Notes under the pieces: model-generated
Database searches by the model: none
Seen by the model: only the letters and a program-made list of their open reading frames with translations
Told to the model about the DNA's origin: nothing
Translations under genes and position numbers: made by a program
NCBI GenBank assembly: GCA_022376925.1
Contig: JAIOJX010000005.1
Coordinates: 97,375,001 to 97,439,000, forward strand
DNA: 64,000 nucleotides
Source: Tragulus kanchil
Taxonomy: Eukaryota > Chordata > Mammalia > Artiodactyla > Tragulidae
Reading direction: 5' to 3'
Part shown: positions 48,250 through 60,790 of the stretch, piece after piece
Numbering within the stretch: the first letter of the stretch is position 1
Layout of the letters: every line of letters starts with the position of its first letter

Positions 48250-49268
48250 TTTATTACTGAAATACTCATTAATGCTTAATTTTTACTAGGAACTAATATT
48301 TCTATTAAAAACCTACTAATGATATAGCCTATTAACAGAAATAATACTGTTAAGTCATCATTAAAATTATACCTGAACTTTTCTTATACTTCTCTTCCTA
48401 TATTTTTCAATTCCATTAACCAGACTTTTCACATCAACATTCATGATAGAGAAGACTAATGATTTCTTTCTATTTAGGGGTGGTTGTTGGTACAGAGGTT
48501 ATGTTTAAGTTTTTGCTCAAAAGCAGCAGTCTACATATTTTGTGAATTATCTCCTTCTCAAAATGAATGATTATTTTATCTTTCCAAGTACTAGACTATC
48601 ATGTAGTCACAAAAATAATTCTGACAAAAAATTTTAATAACATGGATATTTATACTGTGATAATATATAAAAGTATGGACATAAATTTGGTTGTGTAACA
48701 AGATATCAATTATACAAAAAAATTTAAGAGCAGAAAAGATTGAATTTTTTTTAAAAGTCCCAAAGAATTTTCTGTCATTGATGTGATCATGACAACTTTT
48801 TTCTTTTGTAATTTCCAAATCTTATAGAAAGAATATGTATTGCTTTTATAACTTAATAAAGCTTTTAAAAATATGGAATGTTTATACATTTTAAAATATT
48901 TTATACCCACAAGAATATATATATACACACACATTATAAATGAGAATGAGCAAACTGCATCTGTGAGGAACCCAGTGGATAAATGGATAATTGGGTGTTA
49001 AGAAGGAGCTGATATGAAAAAACGAAGAGAACAACTAGTTAAGAAGGAAAAGAAGCTGAGAGATGAAAATGGAACTCACAGGCAGCTTTTTGTAATATTT
49101 TTCAGTAAGGATGCTTTAATTTTCTAACAAATAAAATCAGTAATGAGAACTATTGCTTAACTCTTAACACTGCTATCCTCCTAAGTCTAGTCATTCAACA
49201 ATAACATATGAAAACAGAAGTCATATATGATCGAATGGAAGAGCCTTAAAGCTCTTCTAATCTAACCG
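48250..49268. other. RYR2 intron sequence, no recognised elements
   Basis: A/T-rich DNA between duplication 13 and the 75-bp exon. No repeat or exon was seen. Confidence 0.5.
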
Positions 49269-49435
49269 TCATCTTATAAATGAGAAAATAGGGTACAAAG
49301 ATATTAAGAAAAACACATACAATTCAAGTTTGTTACAGCCATCAATGAAACGAGAATACACAATAGTTTCTTGCTGCGTATGCACAAATGGATCAGCACA
49401 ACCACAGGGGAGACGGAGTTGGCAGGCATACTCAC

Positions 49436-49510
49436 CATGCCGCTGTATGAATGGCGCAGCAGTATTGCATGTCCATAGAGGAGCGTTCGGTGGCCACCGC
49501 CTTGAGCAGT
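49436..49510 (-). CDS. RYR2: RYR2 exon, 75 bp ([14 protein letters not shown]...)
   Basis: The exon has 25 complete codons, beginning [18 protein letters not shown] and ending RHSYSGM. The acceptor is CTGCTCTCCAG and the donor is GTGAGTATG. It starts and ends in phase 0, following the KFMMK microexon and preceding the YLCCLSTS exon. It encodes about residues 104-128 of human RyR2, inside the N-terminal beta-trefoil (domain A) that packs in the cytosolic cap of the tetramer. The GHAILLRH core is conserved in all RyR isoforms. The intron toward the microexon is 14.2 kb as assembled, but it contains four tandem duplications (part of a fifth pair also abuts it), so the real length is nearer 10 kb. 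A duplicated segment starts only five bases upstream of the acceptor, at 49515, so this exon is not itself duplicated. Confidence 0.97.
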
Positions 49511-49514
49511 CTGG

Positions 49515-51700
49515 AGAGCAGAAAGAAAAGGTTGCCAAAGGAAAAGAAATAGTAAGTTTAATCAAGTCTATAAAATGCTCTTATTCTCATGGAAAAGTTT
49601 AATAGGTTGGGGGAAGAGCCACTGAAGATGTGCTGGGGAAAGAATGCTTAAACTGGGACAAAGCTGACAAGGGGTAGCTGTGGGAGGGGGGCCTAACAGT
49701 TGATCAATTACTGATTCCCATTTAGTTATTGTTTGTATTTCCCATTATACTGTGGTCCACAATGAACAGGGACTAAAGTACTTTGGGGACCATGAGATTC
49801 CAGGTACTTTGCAAAATTCCTGGCTGAAGAGTAATGTATGAGTCAATTATGAGTCTACTTAAAACACAAATCACCTTCAGGCTTAAAATTTCTTCATACC
49901 TTCCAACTGTTTCTAGGAAAAGAGTCCAAACTGCTTTATATGAGATAGAAGGTAGGTGCTCAGTTGCTCAGTGGTGTCTGACTTTTGCGACCCCATGGAC
50001 TACTACCGTTTTAGACACCTCTGTCCATGGGATTTTCCAGGCAAGAGTACTGGAGTGGGTAGCCATTCCCTTTTCCAGATTTTCCTAAACCAGGGATCAA
50101 ACCCAGGTCACCTGCATTGCAGGTGGATTTCTTCCCATCTGAGCCACCAGGGAAGCCCATATGAGATGGAAGAGTGCTTCTCAGATTCTAGCAAATCACC
50201 TTGAAAGCCTATGAATACACAGAACTCTGGGTCTGTCCCTGAGATTCTGATCCAGGAGGCCTGGGCTACATACAGAGACATTTCATGTCAAAAATTTTCC
50301 AGATGATTCAAGTGCTGTTGTTTTGGTGACAACACTGAGTAGCACAGCATCAAAAACATTTAGTCTCAGCCCCTTCTAGCCTTGCCCCCAAAGCCCTTGG
50401 ACTCCAAACAGACACACTTTCCCTGACCTGAGCTTTTCTATTGAGCATAATACCCATTTCCAGCATAGTGTTTCCATCCTCTTATGTGAACCTGTTCAAG
50501 GGTGCCCGATTCTTTGCAACCCCATGGGCTGCAGCCCGCCAGGCTCCTCTGTCCATGGCATGATCCAAGCAAGAATACTGGAGCAGGTTGCCATTTCCTT
50601 CTCCAGGATCTCTAGAGCAGAAAGAAAAGGTTGCCAAAGGAAAAGAAATAGTCAATCAAGTCTATAAAATGCTCTTATTCTCATGGAAAAGTTTAATAGG
50701 TTGGGGGAAGAGCCACTGAAGATGTGCTGGGGAAAGAATGCTTAAACTGGGACAAAGCTGACAAGGGGTAGCTGTGGGAGGGGGGCCTAACAGTTGATCA
50801 ATTACTGATTCCCATTTAGTTATTGTTTGTATTTCCCATTATACTGTGGTCCACAATGAACAGGGACTAAAGTACTTTGGGGACCATGAGATTCCAGGTA
50901 CTTTGCAAAATTCCTGGCTGAAGAGTAATGTATGAGTCAATTATGAGTCTACTTAAAACACAAATCACCTTCAGGCTTAAAATTTCTTCATACCTTCCAA
51001 CTGTTTCTAGGAAAAGAGTCCAAACTGCTTTATATGAGATAGAAGGTAGGTGCTCAGTTGCTCAGTGGTGTCTGACTTTTGCGACCCCATGGACTACTAC
51101 CGTTTTAGACACCTCTGTCCATGGGATTTTCCAGGCAAGAGTACTGGAGTGGGTAGCCATTCCCTTTTCCAGATTTTCCTAAACCAGGGATCAAACCCAG
51201 GTCACCTGCATTGCAGGTGGATTTCTTCCCATCTGAGCCACCAGGGAAGCCCATATGAGATGGAAGAGTGCTTCTCAGATTCTAGCAAATCACCTTGAAA
51301 GCCTATGAATACACAGAACTCTGGGTCTGTCCCTGAGATTCTGATCCAGGAGGCCTGGGCTACATACAGAGACATTTCATGTCAAAAATTTTCCAGATGA
51401 TTCAAGTGCTGTTGTTTTGGTGACAACACTGAGTAGCACAGCATCAATACATTTAGTCTCAGCCCCTTCTAGCCTTGCCCCCAAAGCCCTTGGACTCCAA
51501 ACAGACACACTTTCCCTGACCTGAGCTTTTCTATTGAGCATAATACCCATTTCCAGCATAGTGTTTCCATCCTCTTATGTGAACCTGTTCAAGGGTGCCC
51601 GATTCTTTGCAACCCCATGGGCTGCAGCCCGCCAGGCTCCTCTGTCCATGGCATGATCCAAGCAAGAATACTGGAGCAGGTTGCCATTTCCTTCTCCAGG
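49515..51700. repeat. Tandem duplication 14 (49515-50607 and 50615-51700)
   Basis: The offset is 1,100 bp, falling to 1,094 after six bases are lost near 50652, close to the join, and 1,093 at the end. It starts five bases upstream of a RYR2 exon acceptor and ends in the middle of a SINE. Confidence 0.97.
49956..50159 (-). mobile_element. Bov-tA SINE (copy at 51050)
   Basis: Reverse strand: GTGCTCAGTTGCTCAGTGGT, GACCCCATGGACTACTACCG, AACCAGGGATCAAACCCAGG and GAGCCACCAGGGAAGCCC. Second copy at 51050-51253. Confidence 0.9.
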
Positions 51701-51782
51701 GAATCTTCCTGATCTAGAGATTGAACAGGCGTCTCCTGCAACGGCAGCCAGACTGTTTACCCCTGAGCCACCTGGAAAGTCC
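51583..51782 (-). mobile_element. Bov-tA SINE, full; cut copy at 50490-50607
   Basis: Reverse strand: AAGGGTGCCCGATTCTTTGC, GCAACCCCATGGGCTGCAGC, AAGCAAGAATACTGGAGCAG and GAGCCACCTGGAAAGTCCC. The copy at 50490-50607 stops at CTTCTCCAGG, exactly where duplication 14 ends, showing that the boundary cuts through an element. Confidence 0.9.
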
Positions 51783-51870
51783 CTTTTAGTCTCATAGATC
51801 ATTTTAAAACTAGGTTAAGGGCTCCCTATGAAGCTACTTCCTTAGCTAACAAGTTGAGGAGTCCCATCCA

Positions 51871-53051
51871 GATGGTGTAAAGGCGCCACAGGAGGATCAA
51901 GAAAAAACTCCAAAGTATTAAGAGGAAGGGACAGCAGAATTGCATCGCTGGGTCACAGAGGAACTAAACAGGAACTATAAGGCCAAGATCATGGGAAGTA
52001 TAGAACATTATACGAAGGAGTTTGTATTTTTTTCTGTAGGAAAAACAGGTCTTTAAGGATGAGTATGATGATACTGACTTAAACATACTTCAAGAAGTAT
52101 AGCAGAAAGCACTTTAATGTTCAGTATCATTACACCTTTTTACTAAAAATATAACCCCTTCCAACTGTTCCATTTAAATTCTTAATATAACTTTATTTAC
52201 AGATTACTCTTAAGGCACTTTCAAACCATTCAAAAAACAGATATTGAAAGGCATTAAAATTATAAGAAAAACTGTTCCACAAAAAAATGAAAATAACTTT
52301 TCTACCTCCTGAGTGAGAAAGGGAAAAATCTACTTTGCACATAAGAATGAGGATCTCTTTAGAGAGTACTTCCACTTTCTATAATACATTTCAATTTATT
52401 GTGGCCAAGAAAAATTGCAAAGAAAAAATTATTTACCTTGTCTGTTCCATACTACTTGATAGGAGCTTACCTTTTCCTACCATATATAAGCTCCAAAGCT
52501 ACAAGATCCAGCTGAACTTTAATAACATACCAATCAAAGTAAGATATTTTAAAATGAAGAACAAGGCTTCAGATTTAATGAGACTAGTACTGACTGCTGT
52601 TTTCTCTATAAAGCTTTGCCTATACACTTCGTATGTTCACATGCACATATACACATAAATGTTCAAAGTAGTTAAGAGGAGATATTTTAGTGTCTGAATT
52701 TTCTCTCCAAGGTCTTAAATACAGATTTTACACAACTGTCTATTTTGGATTTTACACTATAAATTTCTTCACTATTGAAATGCTAAATGCATGTCACAGA
52801 TTTTGTTTTTATGGAATTCTTTTAAAATTAAGCAAATAATCCATAGTAGATTTGTTACTTAAGACAGTACTGTTAACACAAGCAAATGTAATTTCTGTCA
52901 TATAGTCTGCAGTCCTTTTTCTCTAAGTTGTCATTTCAAATTGTGATGGATTCTGATTCAGGACAAATACAATGTATAATTTCTACCCTTGGGAAGGTTG
53001 GATAACTTATTCATTCAACAAACATTTAAAAACCTTTTATTAATCCTAATT
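51871..53051. other. RYR2 intron sequence, no recognised elements
   Basis: Plain A/T-rich intron (first copy of duplication 15). ORFs at 52193-52375 and 52335-52658 show no family motifs and occur again at 53374 and 53516. Confidence 0.5.
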
Positions 53052-54210
53052 GATGGTGTAAAGGCGCCACAGGAGGATCAAGAAAAAACTCCAAAGTATT
53101 AAGAGGAAGGGACAGCAGAATTGCATCGCTGGGTCACAGAGGAACTAAACAGGAACTATAAGGCCAAGATCATGGGAAGTATAGAACATTATACGAAGGA
53201 GTTTGTATTTTTTTCTGTAGGAAAAACAGGTCTTTAAGGATGAGTATGATGATACTGACTTAAACATACTTCAAGAAGTATAGCAGAAAGCACTTTAATG
53301 TTCAGTATCATTACACCTTTTTACTAAAAATATAACCCCTTCCAACTGTTCCATTTAAATTCTTAATATAACTTTATTTACAGATTACTCTTAAGGCACT
53401 TTCAAACCATTCAAAAAACAGATATTGAAAGGCATTAAAATTATAAGAAAAACTGTTCCACAAAAAAATGAAAATAACTTTTCTACCTCCTGAGTGAGAA
53501 AGGGAAAAATCTACTTTGCACATAAGAATGAGGATCTCTTTAGAGAGTACTTCCACTTTCTATAATACATTTCAATTTATTGTGGCCAAGAAAAATTGCA
53601 AAGAAAAAATTATTTACCTTGTCTGTTCCATACTACTTGATAGGAGCTTACCTTTTCCTACCATATATAAGCTCCAAAGCTACAAGATCCAGCTGAACTT
53701 TAATAACATACCAATCAAAGTAAGATATTTTAAAATGAAGAACAAGGCTTCAGATTTAATGAGACTAGTACTGACTGCTGTTTTCTCTATAAAGCTTTGC
53801 CTATACACTTCGTATGTTCACATGCACATATACACATAAATGTTCAAAGTAGTTAAGAGGAGATATTTTAGTGTCTGAATTTTCTCTCCAAGGTCTTAAA
53901 TACAGATTTTACACAACTGTCTATTTTGGATTTTACACTATAAATTTCTTCACTATTGAAATGCTAAATGCATGTCACAGATTTTGTTTTTATGGAATTC
54001 TTTTAAAATTAAGCAAATAATCCATAGTAGATTTGTTACTTAAGACAGTACTGTTAACACAAGCAAATGTAATTTCTGTCATATAGTCTGCAGTCCTTTT
54101 TCTCTAAGTTGTCATTTCAAATTGTGATGGATTCTGATTCAGGACAAATACAATGTATAATTTCTACCCTTGGGAAGGTTGGATAACTTATTCATTCAAC
54201 AAACATTTAA
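51871..54210. repeat. Tandem duplication 15 (51871-53029 and 53052-54210)
   Basis: The offset is 1,181 bp, the largest of the series, with a 22-bp A/T-rich spacer. No differences were seen between the copies. The segment is plain intron with no recognised repeat. Confidence 0.97.
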
Positions 54211-54831
54211 TCAAAACAATCGTATTTGTGGATGATCCAAAGAGGTGCCTTGGTTCTTTATTCGTGCTTTTGATTTAGTCAATTAATCATATCAATTTTC
54301 TTATTAAATTGTGCCTGGTCCTTGTTTCAATTTGTGAACAAACATACAGACTTCCTCTGATGCAGGGAATCACTAGTATTTTATGAAGATGACTGTGCCA
54401 AATGCTAGCTTAGACAACTCCAGGGATATTCCTTGAATACTCTACAGCACCTTGCCTTAAGGTGGACTGTGGGACTCCCTGCCACCAGGGAAATCTCAGT
54501 GAGAACATGTTCATCACTTCTGGGTAATAACATCAAAAGGAGTAGTAATTCAGTACTCTGGAACAATAAGTCCATTTTTCCTCCTGCCACCCAAACTGGA
54601 ACCCAAAGGTTCACAGCACTATAGCCACTGTAGACTTTGAGAATCCATCCAGGACCAACTAGACAAAATTTATCAAGTGAATGGAGCAACAAGCTTAAGG
54701 TTAGCCTGCCTCTTAAGATCATTGTCTAGAAAAAAATTCCTTAGTGTTTTCCAAAGTTAACATACGCATTTTCCCCTGGAATCTAAAATACATTTAAGGG
54801 GTGCTTTCAATTGCACCACTTAGATGTTCTT

Positions 54832-54992
54832 AGATGTATCAGGATACCTGGGTTCAATCCCTGGCTTGGCAAAATCCCTGGAGCAGGGCATGGCAACCCA
54901 CTCCAGTATTCTTGCCTGGAGAGCTCCATGGACAGGGGAGCCTGGTGGACTACAAACCATGGGTTCACCAAGAGTTGAAGGCAACTGAGTAA
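54832..54992 (+). mobile_element. Bov-A type SINE, 5'-truncated
   Basis: Plus strand: CCTGGGTTCAATCCCTGGCT, CCCACTCCAGTATTCTTGCC and GAGCTCCATGGACAGGGGAG. The CCCTGGTGGCTCAG head is missing. Confidence 0.85.
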
Positions 54993-55151
54993 ATAACACT
55001 TCCACTTTCTTAAGGTATGAATATATACCTAAACATATGATAAATAATAAGGCATAAATTATATTCATCTCTTATCTATGAGGAGAGGGAAAACTGGGCC
55101 ACTGTAGATATCTTTGAGGTATTACTGTCACAAGCTTAAAATATAACAACA

Positions 55152-55420
55152 GAGGGCTTCCCTGGTGGTCCAGTGGGAAAAGAGTCCGCCTTGCACTGCA
55201 AGGGGTGCAAGTTCGATCCCTGGCATGGGAAGATCCCAAGTGCTGCAGAGCAGCTGGACCATTGTGTGCAATTGCTAGCCAGCGCTCTGGAGCGCATGCG
55301 CCCAGAGCCAGTGCTCTGCTACAGGAGAGGCCACTGCAATGGGAGGACAACATAGGCCAAAGAACGGAGATGGATGAAAAATTATTAATGAAAGACCAAT
55401 AAAAAGTGGCTCAAAAAGTG
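55152..55420 (+). mobile_element. tRNA-derived SINE, GACCAATAGAAGTGGCC family
   Basis: GAGGGCTTCCCTGGTGGTCC head, AGTTCGATCCCTGGCATGG, then GACCAATAAAAAGTGGC as a variant 3' end. It is followed by a (TA/CA) simple repeat. Confidence 0.9.
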
Positions 55421-55515
55421 TATATATATATATGTACATATACATATACAGAAACAGAAGCATATATGTATATATGTATATGTACATATACATATACAGA
55501 AACAGAAGCATAATA
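55419..55515. repeat. (TA/CA) repeat containing a ~52-bp tandem unit
   Basis: The unit GTACATATACATATACAGAA ... CAGAAGCATA occurs twice, starting at about 55433 and 55485, in an alternating TA/CA stretch. Confidence 0.8.
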
Positions 55516-55616
55516 TATAAAACCAGAATACTAATGACTACAGTCAAGTAAAGAGGGGTATACACACATAAGTATTACTAGCTATGTGTTTCTGTTGTCT
55601 TATCCTCTGTGTTTTT

Positions 55617-56761
55617 TAAAAAATCTACCCAAAAATAAAAGCCCAGGGCCAGATGGCTTCACAAGTGAATTCTACCAAACATTTAAAGAAGAGCTAATGC
55701 CTGTCCTTCTAAAACTCTTCCAAACAATTGCACAGGAAGGAACACTTACAAACACATTCTATGAGGCCACCATCACCCTGATACCAAAGCCAGACAAAGA
55801 TAACACAAAAAAAGAAAATTATAGGCCAATTTCACTGATGAATCTGGACACCAAAATTCTCAACAAAATACTAGCAAATAGAATTCAAAAACACATCAAA
55901 AAACTCATACATCATGATCAAGTTGGGTTCATCCCAGGCATGCAAGGATTCTTCAATATCCACAAATCAATCAATGTGATACACCATATCAACAAGTTGA
56001 GAGACACAAATCACATGATCATCTCAATAGATGCAGAAAAAGCCTTCGACAAAGTACAGCATCCATTTATGATAAAAACTCTTCAAAAAATGGGCATAGA
56101 AGGAACCTATTTCAACATAGTGAAAGCCATATATGAGAAGCCAACAGCTAACATTATCCTCAATGGTGAAAAACTGAAAGCATTTCCTCTAAGATCAGGA
56201 ACAAGACAAGGGTGTCCACTTTCACCACTCTTATTCAACATAGTCCTAGAAGTTCTAGCAACAGCAATCAGAGAAGAGACAGAAATAAAAGGCATCCAGA
56301 TTGGAAAGGAAGAAGTCAAACTCTCTCTACTTGCAGACAACATGATATTATACATTGAAAATCCCAAAGACACTATTAGAAAACTACTAGAGTTAATCAG
56401 CGAATTCAGCAAAGTCGCAGGATACAAAATCAATATACAGAAATCGCTGGCATTCCTATATACAAACAATGAAAAATCAGAAAACGAAATCAAACAGACA
56501 ATCCCCTCATGGGGCCTAATGAAACTTAAAAGTTTTTGTACAGCAAAAGAAATTATTATAAAGCTGAACGGACACCCCACAGAATGGGAGAAAATTATAG
56601 CAAATGAAACAACAGACAAAGAATTAATCTCCAAAATCGCCAAGCAACTCAAACAACTCAGCACTGGAAAAATGAACAACCCAATCAAAAAATGGCAAAA
56701 GGACCTAAACAGACACCTCCCCAAAGATGACATACAGATGGCCCCAAAACACATGAAATGA
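55617..56761 (+). pseudogene. L1 ORF2 fragment, reverse-transcriptase domain (inactive)
   Basis: An open frame of about 380 residues from the RT palm and fingers of L1 ORF2p, fused by an internal deletion to the ORF's C-terminal region ([20 protein letters not shown] ... [15 protein letters not shown]). No endonuclease domain is present, and the first metal-binding aspartate of the ADD box is followed by Asn. The frame has no native start. The same protein segment reappears at 57049-57870 from the duplicated DNA. It is open only by chance of recent age and has no predicted function. Confidence 0.88.
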
Positions 56762-58124
56762 TGCTCAACTTCACTTATTATTAGAGAAATGCAAATCAAA
56801 ACTACAATGAGATATCACCTCACACCTATCAGAATGGCCATAATCCACAAATCAACAGACAATAAATGCTGAAGACGGTGAGGAGAAAAGGGAACACTCC
56901 TGCAGTACTGGTGAGGATGTAAATTGATACAGCCTCTATGGAAGACAGTCTGGAGATTCCTTAAAAAACTAAAAATAGAAGCACCATACGACCCAGCAAT
57001 CCCACTCTTAGGCTTATACATCATGATCAAGTTGGGTTCATCCCAGGCATGCAAGGATTCTTCAATATCCACAAATCAATCAATGTGATACACCATATCA
57101 ACAAGTTGAGAGACACAAATCACATGATCATCTCAATAGATGCAGAAAAAGCCTTCGACAAAGTACAGCATCCATTTATGATAAAAACTCTTCAAAAAAT
57201 GGGCATAGAAGGAACCTATTTCAACATAGTGAAAGCCATATATGAGAAGCCAACAGCTAACATTATCCTCAATGGTGAAAAACTGAAAGCATTTCCTCTA
57301 AGATCAGGAACAAGACAAGGGTGTCCACTTTCACCACTCTTATTCAACATAGTCCTAGAAGTTCTAGCAACAGCAATCAGAGAAGAGACAGAAATAAAAG
57401 GCATCCAGATTGGAAAGGAAGAAGTCAAACTCTCTCTACTTGCAGACAACATGATATTATACATTGAAAATCCCAAAGACACTATTAGAAAACTACTAGA
57501 GTTAATCAGCGAATTCAGCAAAGTCGCAGGATACAAAATCAATATACAGAAATCGCTGGCATTCCTATATACAAACAATGAAAAATCAGAAAACGAAATC
57601 AAACAGACAATCCCCTCATGGGGCCTAATGAAACTTAAAAGTTTTTGTACAGCAAAAGAAATTATTATAAAGCTGAACGGACACCCCACAGAATGGGAGA
57701 AAATTATAGCAAATGAAACAACAGACAAAGAATTAATCTCCAAAATCGCCAAGCAACTCAAACAACTCAGCACTGGAAAAATGAACAACCCAATCAAAAA
57801 ATGGCAAAAGGACCTAAACAGACACCTCCCCAAAGATGACATACAGATGGCCCCAAAACACATGAAATGATGCTCAACTTCACTTATTATTAGAGAAATG
57901 CAAATCAAAACTACAATGAGATATCACCTCACACCTATCAGAATGGCCATAATCCACAAATCAACAGACAATAAATGCTGAAGACGGTGAGGAGAAAAGG
58001 GAACACTCCTGCAGTACTGGTGAGGATGTAAATTGATACAGCCTCTATGGAAGACAGTCTGGAGATTCCTTAAAAAACTAAAAATAGAAGCACCATACGA
58101 CCCAGCAATCCCACTCTTAGGCTT
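55907..58124. repeat. Tandem duplication 16, inside an L1 (55907-57015 and 57016-58124)
   Basis: Exactly adjacent copies, offset 1,109 bp. Both carry the same L1 reverse-transcriptase segment with the same inactivating change and the same internal deletion, so they are copies of one locus and not two L1 insertions. Confidence 0.97.
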
Positions 58125-58727
58125 ATACCCTGAGGAAATCAAATCTGAAAGAAGCACCTGTACCCCAATATTCATTGCAGCTCTCTATACAATAGCCAGA
58201 ACATGGAAGCATCCTAGATGCCCAATGACGAACAAATGGATCCAAAAGCTCTGGTACACATATACAATGGAATACTACACAGCTGTAAAGAGAAATGCAG
58301 AAGAATCAGCCCTAATGAGGTGGCTAGATCTAGAACGTATCATAAAAAGTGAAGTCAGTCAGAAAGAGAGGGACAAGTACAATATATTAACACATATGTA
58401 TGGAATCTAGTAGGATGGTGATGATGGCACACGCATTGAAGTGACGGAAAGACAGACATGGATAGTGGACATATGGACATTGTGGGGAAGGAACAGAGGG
58501 TGGGAGGCATAAAAGAAGTAGCATGAAGGCCTGTACTATCATAAGTGAAGAGAATAGCTCTAGTCATTGCTCTGTGAGAAAAGGAGATCCTTCAGGGGTG
58601 CTGTGTGATGGTCGGGAGGGGTGGGAAGTGGGGGATATACATATGACTAATCTGGGAGCATACATATATGTAAACAACAAAACTCTGTAAAAGTTAAAAG
58701 TAAAATAAATGTTAAAAAAAACCCTTA

Positions 58728-59094
58728 GCATCCTTTTCCTTGTAAGTGGTTTAAATTATAGTATATATACTATAGATTGCATGTAATTTACATAGCATAT
58801 GGTTTCACTTAGTCAAACTGTAATCTTTCCAGATCATCCAATGCAGGTATAAAAATAAGCCATTGGGTTTCTGACCTTTCAGTTAAAAGAAACCAGAGCC
58901 TAACTAAATTGTTTTAGATATATCACCTGGTTTAAATTAAATGAACATCATTTTTATATATGCATTGACTTTTGTATGAATCTACTCATGAAAGATCTTG
59001 AAGTACATGCTTCAAGAAGCTATTCCATTCAGCATCCTCCATGGAAGCATAGATATGGCAGTGACAAGCAATTTGGATAGAGGTGAGATGGTAT
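58728..59094. other. RYR2 intron sequence, no recognised elements
   Basis: A/T-rich sequence between an L1 tail and a SINE; shown again at 59902-60268. It includes the palindromic TATAGTATATATACTATA near 58758. Confidence 0.6.
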
Positions 59095-59109
59095 TAATAA
59101 AATGAGTAC

Positions 59110-59383
59110 AGGTGGTCCAGTGCTTAAAGAGTCCACCTTGCAGTGCAAGGGGTACCAGTTGGATCCCTGGCCCAGGAAGATCCCACGTGCCACAGAGTGA
59201 CTGGACCGGTGTGTCCGACTGCAGGCCAGCACTCTGGGGTGCATGCTCCCAGGCCTGGTGCTCTGCATCAGGAGGAGCCACTGCAGTGGGAGGCCCACAC
59301 AGGCCAGGGAATGAAGACGGATGAAAATAAAGAAAGAAATTAATAAAAGAGGCCAAAAAAAATTTTTTTAATTACTAAAAAAA
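59110..59383 (+). mobile_element. tRNA-derived SINE, GACCAATAGAAGTGGCC family, diverged (copy at 60284)
   Basis: The head is shortened to GGTGGTCCAGTGCTTAAAG; then GTTGGATCCCTGGCCCAGG, GGGAGGCCCACACAGGCCAG and the variant 3' end TTAATAAAAGAGGCC. The target-site duplication AATAAAATGAGTACA is at 59095-59109 and 59384-59398. Second copy at 60284-60557. Confidence 0.88.
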
Positions 59384-60790
59384 AATAAAATGAGTACAAT
59401 AAATGCAGATTTAGCAAGCAAAACTGCTAATTTAAAAGAAAATTGAACCCAATTTTATTATTTAGTAGTATCTGGGAAGAGAACATATTCATGTTTTCTA
59501 CTGTTCATAACATTTTCCAACAAAATCCCTTGTTTTGTGATATGTCTCACTGAGCAAGTCATGTCTTCCCTTCTCGTATGGAATCTATGGATGGTGATGA
59601 TGGCACACGCATGGGTGACGGAAAGACAGACATGGATAGTGGACATATGGACATTGTGGGGAAGGAACAGAGGGTGGGAGGCATAAAAGAAGTAGCATGA
59701 AGGCCTGTACTATCATAAGTGAAGAGAATAGCTCTAGTCATTGCTCTGTGAGAAAAGGAGATCCTTCAGGGGTGCTGTGTGATGGTCGGGAGGGGTGGGA
59801 AGTGGGGGATATACATATGACTAATCTGGGAGCATACATATATGTAAACAACAAAACTCTGTAAAAGTTAAAAGTAAAATAAATGTTAAAAAAAACCCTT
59901 AGCATCCTTTTCCTTGTAAGTGGTTTAAATTATAGTATATATACTATAGATTGCATGTAATTTACATAGCATATGGTTTCACTTAGTCAAACTGTAATCT
60001 TTCCAGATCATCCAATGCAGGTATAAAAATAAGCCATTGGGTTTCTGACCTTTCAGTTAAAAGAAACCAGAGCCTAACTAAATTGTTTTAGATATATCAC
60101 CTGGTTTAAATTAAATGAACATCATTTTTATATATGCATTGACTTTTGTATGAATCTACTCATGAAAGATCTTGAAGTACATGCTTCAAGAAGCTATTCC
60201 ATTCAGCATCCTCCATGGAAGCATAGATATGGCAGTGACAAGCAATTTGGATAGAGGTGAGATGGTATTAATAAAATGAGTACAGGTGGTCCAGTGCTTA
60301 AAGAGTCCACCTTGCAGTGCAAGGGGTACCAGTTGGATCCCTGGCCCAGGAAGATCCCACGTGCCACAGAGTGACTGGACCGGTGTGTCCGACTGCAGGC
60401 CAGCACTCTGGGGTGCATGCTCCCAGGCCTGGTGCTCTGCATCAGGAGGAGCCACTGCAGTGGGAGGCCCACACAGGCCAGGGAATGAAGACGGATGAAA
60501 ATAAAGAAAGAAATTAATAAAAGAGGCCAAAAAAAATTTTTTTAATTACTAAAAAAAAATAAAATGAGTACAATAAATGCAGATTTAGCAAGCAAAACTG
60601 CTAATTTAAAAGAAAATTGAACCCAATTTTATTATTTATTAGTATCTGCGAAGAGAGAACATATTCATGTTTTCTACTGTTCATAACATTTTCCAACAAA
60701 ATCCCTTGTTTTGTGATATGTCTCACTGAGCAAGTCATGTCTTCCCTTCTCAAGATAATAATATTTTCTACCAGAAAATAATAGATGGAG

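Larger units (their letters stand above)
55617..58727 (+). mobile_element. 5'-truncated L1: ORF2 RT segment, internal deletion, ORF2 end and 3' UTR
   Basis: The frame 55586-56761 carries reverse-transcriptase wording: [51 protein letters not shown] and [12 protein letters not shown]. The catalytic box reads LLADNMILY, so the second aspartate of the usual ADD motif is Asn and the enzyme would be dead. After [13 protein letters not shown] the sequence jumps to [10 protein letters not shown] near the ORF2 end, so several hundred codons are missing. The true ORF2 end (SEVSQKERDKYNILTHMYG, stop) is at 58410. Duplication 16 repeats the middle. The 3' UTR ends in AAAATAAATGTTAAAAAAAA near 58727 and is shown again at 59589-59901. 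Confidence 0.9.
58413..60751. repeat. Tandem duplication 17 (58413-59575 and 59589-60751)
   Basis: The offset is 1,176 bp, then 1,174, then 1,176. Small differences cluster within about 30 bases of the start and within about 120 bases of the end (near 59466-59480 versus 60638-60656). It includes an L1 3' end and one SINE. Confidence 0.97.

Noticed and set aside
55586..56761. 391-residue ORF as a host gene
   Set aside because: It is an L1 ORF2 reverse-transcriptase fragment with an internal deletion and an altered catalytic box.
56107..57908. 230-residue minus-strand ORFs (56107-56799 and 57216-57908)
   Set aside because: They are the reverse strand of L1 ORF2 and have no independent support.
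58758..58778. TATAGTATATATACTATA palindrome as a promoter or binding site
   Set aside because: It is a short A/T palindrome of a kind common by chance in this A/T-rich intron.
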